The notes: generated by a model from the sequence alone, not told the origin. Counted from the stretch's first letter, positions 17,601-25,268 are shown. The stretch: DNA of 64,000 bases from an uncultured Desulfovibrio sp. (GCF_902477725.1 NZ_CABSIF010000001.1:186001-250000); one strand, 5' to 3'. Program-made: numbers and translations.

Positions 17601-19869
17601 TGTTCAGCTCGTAGGAATACGTGTAGGTTTTGCTGCTGCCGGAATCATTGGCAACGGCGGCACCCGCCGTGAGCGTAAACGTTCCTTCGGGCGTGGTGAC
17701 GGTATAGGTGCCGTCATGGTTGTCCTTAAAAGCCGCGCCCGGCAATTCCTTCACCGCGATACTGACGGACTGAGTGTCGTTATTGTCCACATCGGTCACA
17801 GTAAAGCTGTGTCCAGAATCCGCATCCTTGGGCGTGCCTGCAAAGGCCTCGTTGGGGTCGCCATGCACATTCTTGACGCCGAGTTCCACCACCGACATTG
17901 CGGCGAGAGTCGGTGCGGTAGTGATGACAGGCGTGTCGTTAGCGCCCTTGACGGTAACGCTGACGCTTTCCTGCACATAGGCGCCAAAGCTGTCGCGTGC
18001 CACCAGACCGATGGAAACATCCCGCGAATCGCCATCTTGCATGCCCTGCACGGCGGGCGAATCATTGTACAGAGTGAACTTGTAGGATGCGCCCTTGGTG
18101 GGGTCTGCATCTTCTGTCAGAGTGAATTCGCCCACATAGTTTTTGGCTGTGGCGGCGGTGGATGCATCCGTGGTGGTCGTTAAGGTATGCCCGTCACTGG
18201 CAAGCACCACATACACCTTGCCGTGCATGGTGTCGCTGCCGGGCTGGATCAGACCGTAGTGCAGCGAGTCGCCATTATCCACATCATGCCCGATGATCGT
18301 GCCGGTCACAGAGCTTTGGGCGGTGCTGTCGCTGGCTTCAGTCAGGGTAGCGCTCAGGGCGGTGCTGCCGCTTTGGCCGTTCCAGGTATTTTGCGTAATG
18401 GTGGGCGTATCGTTGGTGCCCAGGATGTTGATAACAATGGCGTTGCCCGCCACGGTGCCGTCCCGCAGGGTTGAGCTGTTGCCGTCTTCAGCGCCGTGCT
18501 CGTCACGCACATAGGGCTCAAACTTCAGGCTGACCTGCTGGCCCTCGGCCAGTTTGTTGGTGGCCCCCTCGCCATCGACGTTTTTCAGCGTAAACGTATA
18601 CGTGGCCGTGGTGTCGCTGGTTTTTCCCAGCACCAGATCGCCATAATTGGTGCTGATGACAATCTGCCCGCCCTGCTCGGCTATGCCCGTCACCACCACA
18701 TCGGAAGTAGTATGGTCAGGATTGTTAACAGAACCGATCACAAACGTGCCCTTGAGGGTGCCGTCAGCGTTGACGCTGGTCATGTCCAGCAGATTGCCGT
18801 TCACATCCTTGAGGCCAAAATACAATTGCGCACCGTGGTCGGGATCATGAGCCGTAATCGTGCCGCTCAGGATAGCCTGCACACCGGGTGCACCGTTCAG
18901 CTCATCCGCATGCAGTTTGTCCCCCACAGGCTGGTCGGCGTAGACTCCGCCTTCCTTGAGCGTCAGCGTAGAGCCAACCCCCGTAATATCCGGCGCATCG
19001 TTGCTGCCAGTGATGACAACATTGATGGGCTGGGTCACGGTATGGCCCTGCCCGTCACTGATGGAGAAGACGATGTTGTCGGCCTGCTTCTCGCCTTCAG
19101 CAAGGCTGTCTGTGGGGCTGTCGGGATCCTGCTTGAGGGTGTAGGTATATTCAAAGGTGACATTGCTGCCGCCGCCCTTGGGCGTGATAACAAGCGTACC
19201 GTAGTCGCTTTCAATAGTCGTGGGGCCAGCGGTGCTGACCGCTACAACCTTGCCGCCCATGCTCACGGTGGTGGTCAGGCTGTCGCCATCCGGGTCGGCC
19301 ACAGAAAATGAGCCGCTCTGGCTGACCACAGGTGCGGCGCTGGCGGTTTTGCCGTCCCATGCGGATTCCGTGAGGCCAATGGCAATGGCTGCACCACCAG
19401 TGGACAATGTGGGTGCGGCATTGGTGAGAAAGGACGAAGCGTAAGGATTGATGTTCGGCTGGGTATCGCCGCCAAAGCCAAGACGGTAATCAAGCCCGTC
19501 AAGGTGGTTTACGCCGTCTTCAAGCCCCGCGTTGGCAAAATCGCTGTATCTGCCGCTGCGGGTGGGCGATGCCGAAGGGCCGGCGGCAGGGGCAAGGTCA
19601 GGCCCGAAGGCGTTGAAAAAATCCGCACCCGCAATGAGCTGACCGTCAACCTCAAATGAGGGAATGTCGTCCTTGTTGTACTGGGTGTAAAAATTCTGCA
19701 ATTCAATGGCTGCGCCATCGTCAAAGCGGAAAAAGAGGCTGTCGGAACCTTGCGGACGTTCAATGCTGACCTGGTCAGCAGAAAAATCAAGAACCATGCG
19801 GGCATCGGGCGCGCTGGGAATAACGGCAGTCTGACCGGCGGAGGGGCGAACAAGCTTGATGTCTGCCAT
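8668..19869 (-). CDS. Giant VCBS-repeat/RTX surface adhesin (3733 residues)
   Basis: The gene spans 11.2 kb on the minus strand; the start ATG at 19869 has a GAAGGT ribosome site. There is no Sec signal peptide. Residues about 1-110 form an N-terminal module, with PAAG at 94-97 resembling the LapG protease site of LapA-type adhesins. From about residue 155 to 3400 there are roughly 20 cadherin-like/VCBS repeats, most ending in G-T-N-D-x-P linkers. About 90 helix-rich residues (near 2284-2373) interrupt the repeats. The C-terminus has calcium-binding RTX nonapeptides of the form GGxGNDxLY and a Thr/Ser-rich tail typical of type I secretion signals. It is expected to be exported by an ABC/HlyD/TolC system, none of which is adjacent, and to act in attachment or biofilm. 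Family call is firm; regulation is inferred. Confidence 0.92.
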   Translation of the reverse strand: MADIKLVRPSAGQTAVIPSAPDARMVLDFSADQVSIERPQGSDSLFFRFDDGAAIELQNFYTQYNKDDIPSFEVDGQLIAGADFFNAFGPDLAPAAGPSASPTRSGRYSDFANAGLEDGVNHLDGLDYRLGFGGDTQPNINPYASSFLTNAAPTLSTGGAAIAIGLTESAWDGKTASAAPVVSQSGSFSVADPDGDSLTTTVSMGGKVVAVSTAGPTTIESDYGTLVITPKGGGSNVTFEYTYTLKQDPDSPTDSLAEGEKQADNIVFSISDGQGHTVTQPINVVITGSNDAPDITGVGSTLTLKEGGVYADQPVGDKLHADELNGAPGVQAILSGTITAHDPDHGAQLYFGLKDVNGNLLDMTSVNADGTLKGTFVIGSVNNPDHTTSDVVVTGIAEQGGQIVISTNYGDLVLGKTSDTTATYTFTLKNVDGEGATNKLAEGQQVSLKFEPYVRDEHGAEDGNSSTLRDGTVAGNAIVINILGTNDTPTITQNTWNGQSGSTALSATLTEASDSTAQSSVTGTIIGHDVDNGDSLHYGLIQPGSDTMHGKVYVVLASDGHTLTTTTDASTAATAKNYVGEFTLTEDADPTKGASYKFTLYNDSPAVQGMQDGDSRDVSIGLVARDSFGAYVQESVSVTVKGANDTPVITTAPTLAAMSVVELGVKNVHGDPNEAFAGTPKDADSGHSFTVTDVDNNDTQSVSIAVKELPGAAFKDNHDGTYTVTTPEGTFTLTAGAAVANDSGSSKTYTYSYELNNNASETQALHQGETRNYTFTVTVTDSKGVHVDQAVSLTITGTNDQPQLTITPGDSGTLKEDAATTTSAGTWAVADPDNDGASQTLSIAGMGQTASGSMNINSHAGNPVSVATDYGTLTLKSDGTYTYELDNSKPAVQKLGEGQSHTESFTVTTTDIHGANHSQAITVVINGTNDNPVIGSSAIAVDVIEKGVQGSHDPAHSNDLFNGTVAAQGYVTATDVDDNDNSGGKPELTFSVAAGTGTTVDNSGTNSATTVTTSYGTLVIDPKTGAYTYTLDNTKADALNENQKVTETFVVKVADGHGGSVTQPITVTITGTNDRPDLSLAAPSAGSFKEDSGSYQASGTFTVADADADGTFKGSTNGAANHSYAIAGGTSGGETTTGTASVDPGTGVATYTTKFGVLTVNPDGTYKYDLNNGSNAVQNLGEGQTHTETFQVKVTDLHGSTDTETVSFTITGTNDQTLIDKNSGTLTVKEAGVTSEADPTHTGSSSGISGYNNWAADGTKISVPDPANPSEMKAAPAVSTGSFTVTDRDTSDVLKATLSGPSGVDLSGIHEMNGKGTWTVNDTYGTLTVIGVKNGNTSDGSESITYSYSYAVDQSKTESLAQDQTKTLDYKITVTDSHGTPVEHNITINVQGTNDAPTVTGQILTLKDDGRLDGGNAHMPADTATPTAHGNSYAASVEGELAGKDSDTGATLTYGLINSTAAADLDAYKHLGTDSGELSTGTVAGTFVKDGTTQTTTIGADMVASTGAYPGTGGGNATVINVYAAGQPHTADNLYGTLYLNEATGQYTFTLATGSSVVNALGSGDKLTLNFQAVTVDEHNASSTPTIIPIVIYGTNDKPELTLASANLDVTDQTAVTAASVDGNITVKDPDDVVTGPDTTIKFGIMANGVTGDEGTTPATSTSVDGKYGTFNIDPATGKYTYTIAKNNADVISLGKNEEHSETFKVAVVDKFGAFDIKEVTVTIHGHDDPTIINTGWVTPSNAVVESGVNPVTSAAAAANAAKMQDGSAGVRTATGYIGAHDADTTDNNALASAAESAKLHYVIQVGGKNCDLNALMAGTGLQTGTASIDADGKLTLTGGSASTLDVGQAAKDASGNIVIKLENGSLTISKDTSHTDANGTSVFKYVYTVDNTDADVQEKNFHEHTEDNFSVVVHDTTTHTDVVTAPVSIRIEGANDRPIITQAPAVTLSESDVDSTTGRVELLDYEQTGGAAQTVSSGFTFSLVKSTTDYSGDMPVQQGTYGRLIIDQATGEYRYERTEDLTSLAKGSSVTDTFYVRVKDADGAYSEIKPIVITITGEDAAGKLAGNALTVKEDGVTGSIQGILHYTEADKLGANKAQPVDASGGILAAGVIRGHLGVNDPDTNLDADGHALKNLTAGAEKDSYSTYTYKTLSYTDGTGTHDVGGSGNATAGYDYKVGDYGTLHVNGDGSYTFTPDTSSKAFNSLAQNEHVSVNLDITAHSDSASHGQSIDGSLSITITGTNDVPVVDITQGAFSVDKYTDSFTGVENSSAQFTGAITGDTAIDYLVTHQNLLQKYVEQEAKEIIDNLKDHGGLLAQGFIALAGEANAIKALVDMASGVNSFLDKLGALDDILKLAGRTDDITSFLKGELAGHTVVVDSDETAVWSNSHGGDVVVRGMLNTKDIVSDVDHGTKLSFFALEEDNKGNTTGNLTQSIKGEYGTLVIHSDGSYQYVLDFNGQEYKDFAKGHPIGGLASETFKVYVRDENNAVADKPIELVINVKAPSLGDGGSGSGSVGDLDIQSIDNVKVQEDGTTFAKGSVLDEKNSHHPQYDSGLCLTGKYTTVDANGTTPLHAEKNVSSIPTKYGTITLLPDGSYTYTLNNDSSEVQQLRAGDSITQKFEITNGSDYKTITITINGSNDKPYVVSQNDTVALEQHADGTWAQTDPSGSFTLADVDKGETDKLEPTSYTVTGKLGGIFTVTKGSNGNFSYTYAAPAGGTNYSGHMEDSATLTLSNGNTVGDKVDVKLSADLNYANDKPSAPVLVAGSDVAVTEDSPADMVAKGSITATDPDVTATGAPKDALSFAIVGSDGKSTGMVTDNDYGTLIMGKDGKYEFHLNTSSEAVQQLGDGKSHEVTFTVRASDGHGGYTDAPLTVTVNGVNDAPVITLHADGSSVAGSGAALFVADGQANLTVGGTAVTYDVDAGDSLTLNLNGHAIASGSTSVTEAVYAYRDASGWHTTSTSSGTVYMGLLELNKDGTYNFQGDKGGIAHLAQGETLTIDATVGVSDGSLTDTAKVAVTVTGTNDAPKMEAFDAGATTLTDNGSSAQTLSGSITASDVDGDTLTYYIMSGGKYVTELHDGHGTLKLVGSSYTYELDADYAKNLEAQGKDVATAGGSFTVVAVDKYGVEASQTLAITLKGVNNDPTFTAPSLAIVEGAIPLTGNLGAADVDTNDAGLLTYSIAYGSSSATASGATNAVVEGHYGQLTLDASGNYKYTLTNHELAQGAKATETFTVIVNDGHGGTVSHDVVVNITGTNDAPVVTASTYNAATESGTFAFSDADVANAHTLSVSIGGVSANVVKDSGGAYVAQTQIGNFTFTHDGTDTSGSGQQWSYTFVADATLAASMREGTHTDYTVKLGVNDGIGAVDSSVTVSVNGTNEAPIAVDVDNGLLFGHVTAINNEHSDVLAFQSDASGSHLGTMHMHTDGSYEYALGTAESALGTLRNAYDSSSDGHVHDQFGFSVTDGHETSTEATHSGSLSIDLHDGAQLDAAGGQLLFANGNLTGTEHNDVILGGSHDDILYGGGGDDILYGGAGHNELYGGDGNDTLYAGNQGDHLYGGEGNDHLYGGAGNDFLDGGANTFAIDHGGNHLYGGAGNDVLVFHQGDTIDGGDGTDMLVVKGGSVDALFTGAEHAKGVDGITGVEVMVSTSGDALNNLTDMAEIASKTGVSISTGSDGSTAVSFDASHTWTTTTQTASNGTVWDVHSTTITTDSGSEAVQVAVQHLTTNQGG
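9025..9350 (-). repeat. RTX calcium-binding nonapeptide repeats of the adhesin
   Basis: Within the adhesin C-terminal region the translation runs through about ten GG-x-G-x-D-x-L-Y type nonapeptides, such as GGDGNDTLY and GGEGNDHLY. These form a calcium-stabilised beta roll in known type I-secreted proteins. Boundaries are approximate. Confidence 0.85.
9700..19400 (-). repeat. About 20 tandem VCBS/cadherin-like domain repeats
   Basis: Each unit is roughly 100-180 residues and contains a Y-G-T-L-x-(I/V) strand, a Y-x-Y-T/E-L strand and a terminal G-T-N-D-x-P linker that binds calcium in related domains. Unit lengths and sequences vary, so these are old, diverged copies rather than recent DNA repeats. 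Confidence 0.8.
12750..13020 (-). other. Helix-rich insert inside the adhesin repeat array
   Basis: Residues about 2284-2373 lack the beta-sandwich repeat pattern. They read as amphipathic helices rich in L, A, K, E and D, for example QKYVEQEAKEIIDNL and ALDDILKLAG. It sits within or beside one VCBS unit. Confidence 0.65.
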
Positions 19870-20558
19870 GGAAATACCTTCTTTTTACTGGGCATTACAA
19901 AAACACCCGGTTTAACACGCAAAACGGCATAAGCCGCAAAAACGGCACTCACGCGTTTGCGGAAAAAAGGCGCCAATGCGCCGCAATGACGGGGAATAAA
20001 GAAGGGGAAACCTTCGCGAATAAAAAGGAAAAGCTTCCAGCAGCCAATGCTGCCGACAACCCTTTTTATCGACACACCGGAACCCGAAGCAGGTTCGGCG
20101 TAGTAATCATGTCTATGAGAGGCTCAGGGGCGGCCTCCGCCACTGGCCCGCGCAAATACGGCTGCTGCCGCCACGCGTGGTACCCAGCTCTGGCAAAAAC
20201 AGTTTGCCGTGGTTTGCAAGGATATGTCAAGCAGCCCGTACATTTCTCCCCCGCCGGGCAAATATTTCTCCATACTCTGGCGAACACCTCAAATCCAGTT
20301 TTTTCAAAGATATCCGCATGCTCACGTATCAGTCGTCTACACTGTTTAAACAACTCATCTTACGCAACATCTCTATAATATTGATTACTATCATATATAA
20401 AATATTTGCATACAATATGTAATATCATTTACAATTGAAAAATTTTTTGTACTATACCCTATGATAAACCAGAAATATGCCGAATGAAATTGCATTAACA
20501 AGCGTTCCCCCAAATGATTACACACACAACCAACCACGTCCCTGACGCGGAGGGGAAA
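19870..20558. other. Divergent intergenic region between adhesin and first chemoreceptor
   Basis: The left half is the untranslated leader of the adhesin on the minus strand, with no recognisable riboswitch. The right half (about 20340-20480) is very AT-rich and holds a candidate promoter for the chemoreceptor. No convincing gene is present. Confidence 0.6.
20428..20455 (+). promoter_or_regulatory. Candidate sigma-70 promoter for chemoreceptor 1
   Basis: TTTACA at 20428-20433, a 16-base spacer and TACTAT at 20450-20455, about 100 bases before the ATG at 20559. A poor sigma-28 match, GCCGAATG at 20479, lies between and is not called. Confidence 0.4.
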
Positions 20559-22337
20559 ATGATTAGACTTACGACTATGCAAAAATTATTTTGCCTGTCA
20601 CTGATTCTTTCATTATTTACTATTGCTGTTGGTATGTATGCAGTAAGCAACCTTAGCAAGCTATCAGATGACATTGACACCCTTTATAGCATGCACGTCA
20701 AAGGGCTTGATGCGGCTCGTGCAATGAATATCAGCGCGCTCAGAATCCTCCGGGAAGAAAAAAACATCATTCTGACCAATGAGGATGCAGAAATTCAGCG
20801 ATATCTTGATATTCTTGCAAAAGAACGCAAGGTATTTGAAGGCATGATGCAAACTCTGCCCAAGTATTTCACCTCGGGCGAGGGCAATGCTTTGTGCAAC
20901 AAAGTATTGCAATCTGCCCAGGCATGGCTTGCCGTACATGATAAAGTTGTAGAACTTGGCAAAACGAGCGATGCCGCCATGAACGAACAGGCGCAGAAAC
21001 TATCCACTACCCAGGCGCGGCAAACAATGGCGGCAATGGCGCAAGACATTCAGAAGATTGTTGATTTCAAGCTCATGCGCACAGACCAGTTGAACGAAAG
21101 CAGCACGCGCATGTATGAAACCTCACGCCTTATCACCATTATTGGCATTATTGCCTCAGTGCTGGTGGGCCTTGGGCTGGGCTTTACCATGGCCCGCAAC
21201 ATGCTGCGCCAGTTGGGCGATGAACCCGCCTCACTTTCAAAGCTGGCTCTGGCAATCGCTGGTGGTGATCTGGACGCGCGCTTTGACCCGGCCCGCACAG
21301 AACAGGGCGTGTTTGGCGCCATGAAGAACATGGTAGCTACGCTGAAGACCAAGATCGCCGAAGCCGAACAAAAAGGCCTGGAGGCAGCGGAAGAGTCGAA
21401 AAAAGCCCAGCAAGCGACCCTTGAGGCAGAAGCTGCCCGCAAGCAGGCAGAACGGGCAAAGGCCGAGGGCATGTTGCAGGCCGCCCGCCAGCTTGAAAGC
21501 GTTGTGGGTATTGTCAACACAGCTTCCGAGCAGCTTTCCGCCCAGATCGAACAGTCCAGCCGTGGCGCTGACGAGCAGTCCAGCCGCGTGCGTGAAACCG
21601 CCACAGCCATGGAAGAAATGAACGCCACCGTGCTAGAAGTGGCCCGCAACGCCCAACAGGCAGCGGACGCCTCCTCCCAGACCAAGCAAAAAGCCCTTGA
21701 AGGCTCCAATATCGTCAGTGATGCGGTCAAGGGCATTGAAACTGTCCGGAATCAGTCGCTGGCCATCAAGGAAGACATGAACGCCCTTGGCAAGCAGGCT
21801 GAAGGCATTGGTCAGGTCATGAATGTGATCGCCGACATCGCTGACCAGACCAACCTGCTGGCCCTCAATGCGGCCATTGAGGCAGCCCGCGCGGGTGATG
21901 CCGGGCGCGGGTTTGCCGTGGTTGCTGACGAGGTGCGCAAACTGGCGGAAAAAACCATGTCCGCCACGCAGGAAGTAGGGCAGGCTATCCGCGATATTCA
22001 GGAAGGCACCCGCAAGAATATTGAAAACGTGGACAAGTCGTCGACGTCTATTGAAAGCGCCACCACTCTTTCTGTAAAATCAGGCGAGTCACTGCAACAG
22101 ATTCTCACCCTTGTGGAACACGTGAACGATCAGGTGCAGTCCATCGCCACTGCCAGCGAAGAACAGTCCGCCGCCAGTGAGGAAATCAACCAGTCTGTGG
22201 AGCAGGTGGCTACCATTTCTGCGGAAACCGCCCAGGCCATGGAACAGGCCTCGCACGCTGTTTCCGAATTGCTGGAGCAATCACAGGTACTGCAAGGCCT
22301 TATCGCTGAAATGAAGGCTCAGGGTGAAGCCGCTTAG
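20559..22337 (+). CDS. Methyl-accepting chemotaxis protein with four-helix-bundle sensor
   Basis: A 592-residue chemoreceptor. ATG 20559 is preferred over ATG 20514 because GGAGG lies just before it and translation then opens directly into the first membrane helix (residues about 6-28). A periplasmic helical domain of about 160 residues looks like a 4HB_MCP sensor. Membrane helix 2 (about 191-214), a HAMP domain, an alanine/glutamate-rich coiled coil and the signalling domain follow, with hairpin tip ADQTNLLALNAAIEAARAG near residue 425. It should signal to CheA/CheW at the inner membrane; the ligand is unknown. The signalling half is nearly identical in DNA to the next gene. Confidence 0.92.
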   Translation: MIRLTTMQKLFCLSLILSLFTIAVGMYAVSNLSKLSDDIDTLYSMHVKGLDAARAMNISALRILREEKNIILTNEDAEIQRYLDILAKERKVFEGMMQTLPKYFTSGEGNALCNKVLQSAQAWLAVHDKVVELGKTSDAAMNEQAQKLSTTQARQTMAAMAQDIQKIVDFKLMRTDQLNESSTRMYETSRLITIIGIIASVLVGLGLGFTMARNMLRQLGDEPASLSKLALAIAGGDLDARFDPARTEQGVFGAMKNMVATLKTKIAEAEQKGLEAAEESKKAQQATLEAEAARKQAERAKAEGMLQAARQLESVVGIVNTASEQLSAQIEQSSRGADEQSSRVRETATAMEEMNATVLEVARNAQQAADASSQTKQKALEGSNIVSDAVKGIETVRNQSLAIKEDMNALGKQAEGIGQVMNVIADIADQTNLLALNAAIEAARAGDAGRGFAVVADEVRKLAEKTMSATQEVGQAIRDIQEGTRKNIENVDKSSTSIESATTLSVKSGESLQQILTLVEHVNDQVQSIATASEEQSAASEEINQSVEQVATISAETAQAMEQASHAVSELLEQSQVLQGLIAEMKAQGEAA

Positions 22338-23030
22338 GCAGGGCTGCTTCGCCCCGTGCAGAATCCCCTGCTGCAACCACCTGCCTCCTGTTTTGCCGTC
22401 GCCTTTCGGGCAAATCCCGTTTTACGGAGTTTGCCCCCGCTGGTGACAGGGCTGCGGGTTGAGGTACAAAAAACTTCTCGCCATATGCCCTCGCGAGCAA
22501 GGATCTAGCCTGCTCCATCTTCTCGTTTGCGTTGACAAGATCAACACACCAAGCGCTGGCTCTGTCGGCGCTTTTTGCTATGCTGGCCCGCCTTCCTCCG
22601 ATGACGCGATATCGCGTGATACAAAAATGAATCAAAGTGCCACAGCAGAACAATTCCCAAATGTTAAAACCCGCACTGTTGCCAAGTATTATGTCGCTAC
22701 TATACAGCTTCTACATTCACAATATTTTTTCAGAATTTTAAATCTACATTTACTACAAACAAAACTCCAATTTATTCATTTTTATTAAATAATTTAATTA
22801 CAAATACGATTTCGTTAATTTTTTTACACACCCTTACAACTAGCATCAGCCAAATACATTCTTTACAAGCAATATTCTTCGCCCTAATCTTATTACATAA
22901 TCAGCCGATAATATAACTGTATAGCATTTAATGCTGATTGTTCACTCAATAAGATAAGGATTTTGTTCATGGTAGCAGGATTCAATCGTCGCGCTGATCT
23001 TTCGACGCCAATCTCAGGGGGGCAAGGATA
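22338..23030. other. Intergenic region between the two chemoreceptor genes
   Basis: A weak hairpin (GGGCAAA at 22408-22414 pairing with TTTGCCC at 22430-22436) lies past the first stop, and a short AAGCGC/GCGCTT hairpin with TTTTT lies at 22551-22576. From about 22640 the sequence is very AT-rich and ends with a sigma-28 promoter for the second receptor. No gene is supportable. Confidence 0.55.
22885..22911 (+). promoter_or_regulatory. Sigma-28 (FliA) promoter for chemoreceptor 2
   Basis: The -10 box GCCGATAA at 22904-22911 is a perfect consensus match. An 11-base spacer separates it from TAATCTTA at 22885-22892, which matches TAAAGTTT at 5 of 8. It lies about 120 bases before the ATG at 23031. 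Confidence 0.65.
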
Positions 23031-25268
23031 ATGCATTCCATCAAACAAAAAATTGCGCTGGCTGCGGGCATTGGGCTGATCGCCACGGCTGCCATACTTA
23101 TGGCTTTCGGGCTGTATTCCACCAATAAAACCAAGGGATTTGTTTCCGACCAAGTTTCGCAGCTCTTGGAAAAAAGCGCCATTTCGTCCCTTGAATCGCT
23201 GGTTTCTGACAGAGCTTCCGTTGTGGAAACTGCCCTTCAGGACAACATTGACACTGCCCGCACAACAGGAAAAATCTTCGAGGTGTTGCGCGCCAATATC
23301 GGCAGCGAACACCTGCGCGATCTTTTTGTAAAAATCCTGCGCGCCAACCTTGATAACAACCCCACATATCTGGGTTCATATTCCGCATGGGAACCAAACG
23401 CCCTTGACGGTATGGACGCTCTGTACGCCAATACGGAAGCTCACGATGCTTCTGGCCGCTTTATCACGTACTGGAACCGCGATGAAACGGGCAAGATCAG
23501 CCGCCAGGCTCTGGTGGAATATGAAAGCCAGGCCAAACACGCCAACGGCGTGCGCAAGGGCGGCTGGTATCTTGGCCCCAAGGAAACCGGCAAGGAAAGT
23601 GTGCTTGACCCCTTCCCTTACATCGTACAGGGCAAAACGGAGTGGCTGACCACAATCTCCGTGCCCGTCAAGGAAAACAACAAGTTCCTTGGTGTTTCCG
23701 GCACGGACCTGCGCCTCACCTTCTTGCAGAAGATGGCAGAAGATGTTGATGCCAAAATATACAGTGGCGCTGGCGATGTATTTATTGTCAGCTACGATGG
23801 ACTGGTAGTTGCCAACAGCGGCGATGCTTCCATGGTGGGCAAACCGCTGAGCAACGGCCTGCCCAATGCGGACAAGATCATGCCCAATGTGCGTGACGGC
23901 AAGGCCTTTGCCGGGCTTAGTTTGGACGGCAAATCCATTGTGGCATACGCCCCGGTCAAGCTTGGCCGCTCCGGCAAATTCTGGTCAGTACTTGTCAGAT
24001 TGCCCAGAGATGTTGTGCTGGCTGATGCCGACGCACTTGAAGCGCAACTCAACGAGCGCGCTAAAAACGATGCATTCAATCAGATCATGGTCGGCGCAGG
24101 CGTGGCCTTGCTGGGCATAATCTGCCTGTGGTTCTTTGCGGGTTCGCTCACGCGGCCGCTCATCAGGGCCAAGAACTACGCCGAAGGCGTTGCCGCTGGC
24201 GATTTCAGCGGGGAACTGGTGGTGAACCAGCAGGACGAAATCGGCGTGCTGGCCAATTCTTTGCGCACCATGGTTTCCAACCTGCAAGCAATGATAGCTG
24301 AGGCGCACGCCAAGGGCGAAGAAGCTCAAAAAGCCATGCAGGAAGCACAGGCCGCCATGCAGGAGGCCCACGCCGCCAAGGCTCAGGCAGAACGGGCCAA
24401 GGCCGAGGGCATGCTGCATGCTGCCGGTCAGCTTGAAGGCGTTGTGGAAATCGTCACAGCGGCCTCGCAGCAGCTTTCATCCCAGATTGCACAATCGAGC
24501 CGTGGTGCGGACGAGCAGTCAGGCCGGGTGCGCGAAACCGCCACAGCTATGGAAGAAATGAACGCCACAGTGCTTGAAGTGGCCCGCAACGCCCAGCAGG
24601 CAGCGGACGCCTCCACCCAGACCAAGCAAAAGGCCCTTGAGGGCTCCAATATTGTCAGCGATGCAGTCAAGGGCATTGAAACAGTCCGGGATCAGTCGCT
24701 GGCCATCAAGGAAGACATGAACGCCCTTGGCAAGCAGGCCGAAGGCATCGGGCAGATCATGAACGTGATTGCCGACATTGCCGACCAGACCAACCTGCTG
24801 GCCCTTAACGCCGCCATTGAGGCCGCCCGCGCTGGCGATGCCGGACGCGGATTTGCGGTTGTGGCCGATGAAGTGCGCAAACTGGCGGAAAAGACCATGG
24901 CCGCCACGCAGGAAGTGGGACAGGCCATCCGCGACATTCAGGAAGGCACCCGCAAGAACATTGCCAACGTGGACAAGGCTGCCGTAACCATCGAAAGCGC
25001 TACAGATCTTTCCGTACGCTCCGGCGAAGCCTTGAGCCAGATATTCAACCTTGTCGAACAGGTCAACGACCAGGTACAGTCAATTGCGACTGCAAGTGAG
25101 CAGCAATCTGCAGCAAGTGAAGAAATCAACAAATCTGTTGAACAGGTTTCTGCAATTTCTGCTGAAACAGCTCAGGCTATGGAACAGGCATCGAGTGCCG
25201 TTTCTGAACTTGCGCAGCAGTCAAAAGTACTGCAAAATCTTATTCATGAAATGAAAACACAGAAATAA
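23031..25268 (+). CDS. Methyl-accepting chemotaxis protein with dCache-type sensor
   Basis: A 745-residue chemoreceptor with AAGGA ahead of ATG 23031. Membrane helix 1 (about 7-29) is followed by a large periplasmic region (about 40-340). That region has dCache features: an aromatic-rich pocket segment (GSYSAWEPNALDG, ITYWNRDE), a WLTTISVPV strand and a second PAS-like lobe. Membrane helix 2 (about 353-374), HAMP, an Ala/Gln/Glu coiled coil and the signalling domain follow, with tip ADQTNLLALNAAIEAARAG near residue 582. dCache domains commonly bind amino acids or carboxylates; the ligand here is unknown. A flagellar-type promoter precedes it. The last 180 bases are AT-richer than the matching part of the previous gene. 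Confidence 0.93.
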   Translation: MHSIKQKIALAAGIGLIATAAILMAFGLYSTNKTKGFVSDQVSQLLEKSAISSLESLVSDRASVVETALQDNIDTARTTGKIFEVLRANIGSEHLRDLFVKILRANLDNNPTYLGSYSAWEPNALDGMDALYANTEAHDASGRFITYWNRDETGKISRQALVEYESQAKHANGVRKGGWYLGPKETGKESVLDPFPYIVQGKTEWLTTISVPVKENNKFLGVSGTDLRLTFLQKMAEDVDAKIYSGAGDVFIVSYDGLVVANSGDASMVGKPLSNGLPNADKIMPNVRDGKAFAGLSLDGKSIVAYAPVKLGRSGKFWSVLVRLPRDVVLADADALEAQLNERAKNDAFNQIMVGAGVALLGIICLWFFAGSLTRPLIRAKNYAEGVAAGDFSGELVVNQQDEIGVLANSLRTMVSNLQAMIAEAHAKGEEAQKAMQEAQAAMQEAHAAKAQAERAKAEGMLHAAGQLEGVVEIVTAASQQLSSQIAQSSRGADEQSGRVRETATAMEEMNATVLEVARNAQQAADASTQTKQKALEGSNIVSDAVKGIETVRDQSLAIKEDMNALGKQAEGIGQIMNVIADIADQTNLLALNAAIEAARAGDAGRGFAVVADEVRKLAEKTMAATQEVGQAIRDIQEGTRKNIANVDKAAVTIESATDLSVRSGEALSQIFNLVEQVNDQVQSIATASEQQSAASEEINKSVEQVSAISAETAQAMEQASSAVSELAQQSKVLQNLIHEMKTQK

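Noticed and set aside
19870..20120. c-di-GMP riboswitch in the adhesin leader
   Set aside because: Considered because of the gene's likely c-di-GMP link; the leader lacks the conserved motifs of the known classes as far as I can tell by eye.
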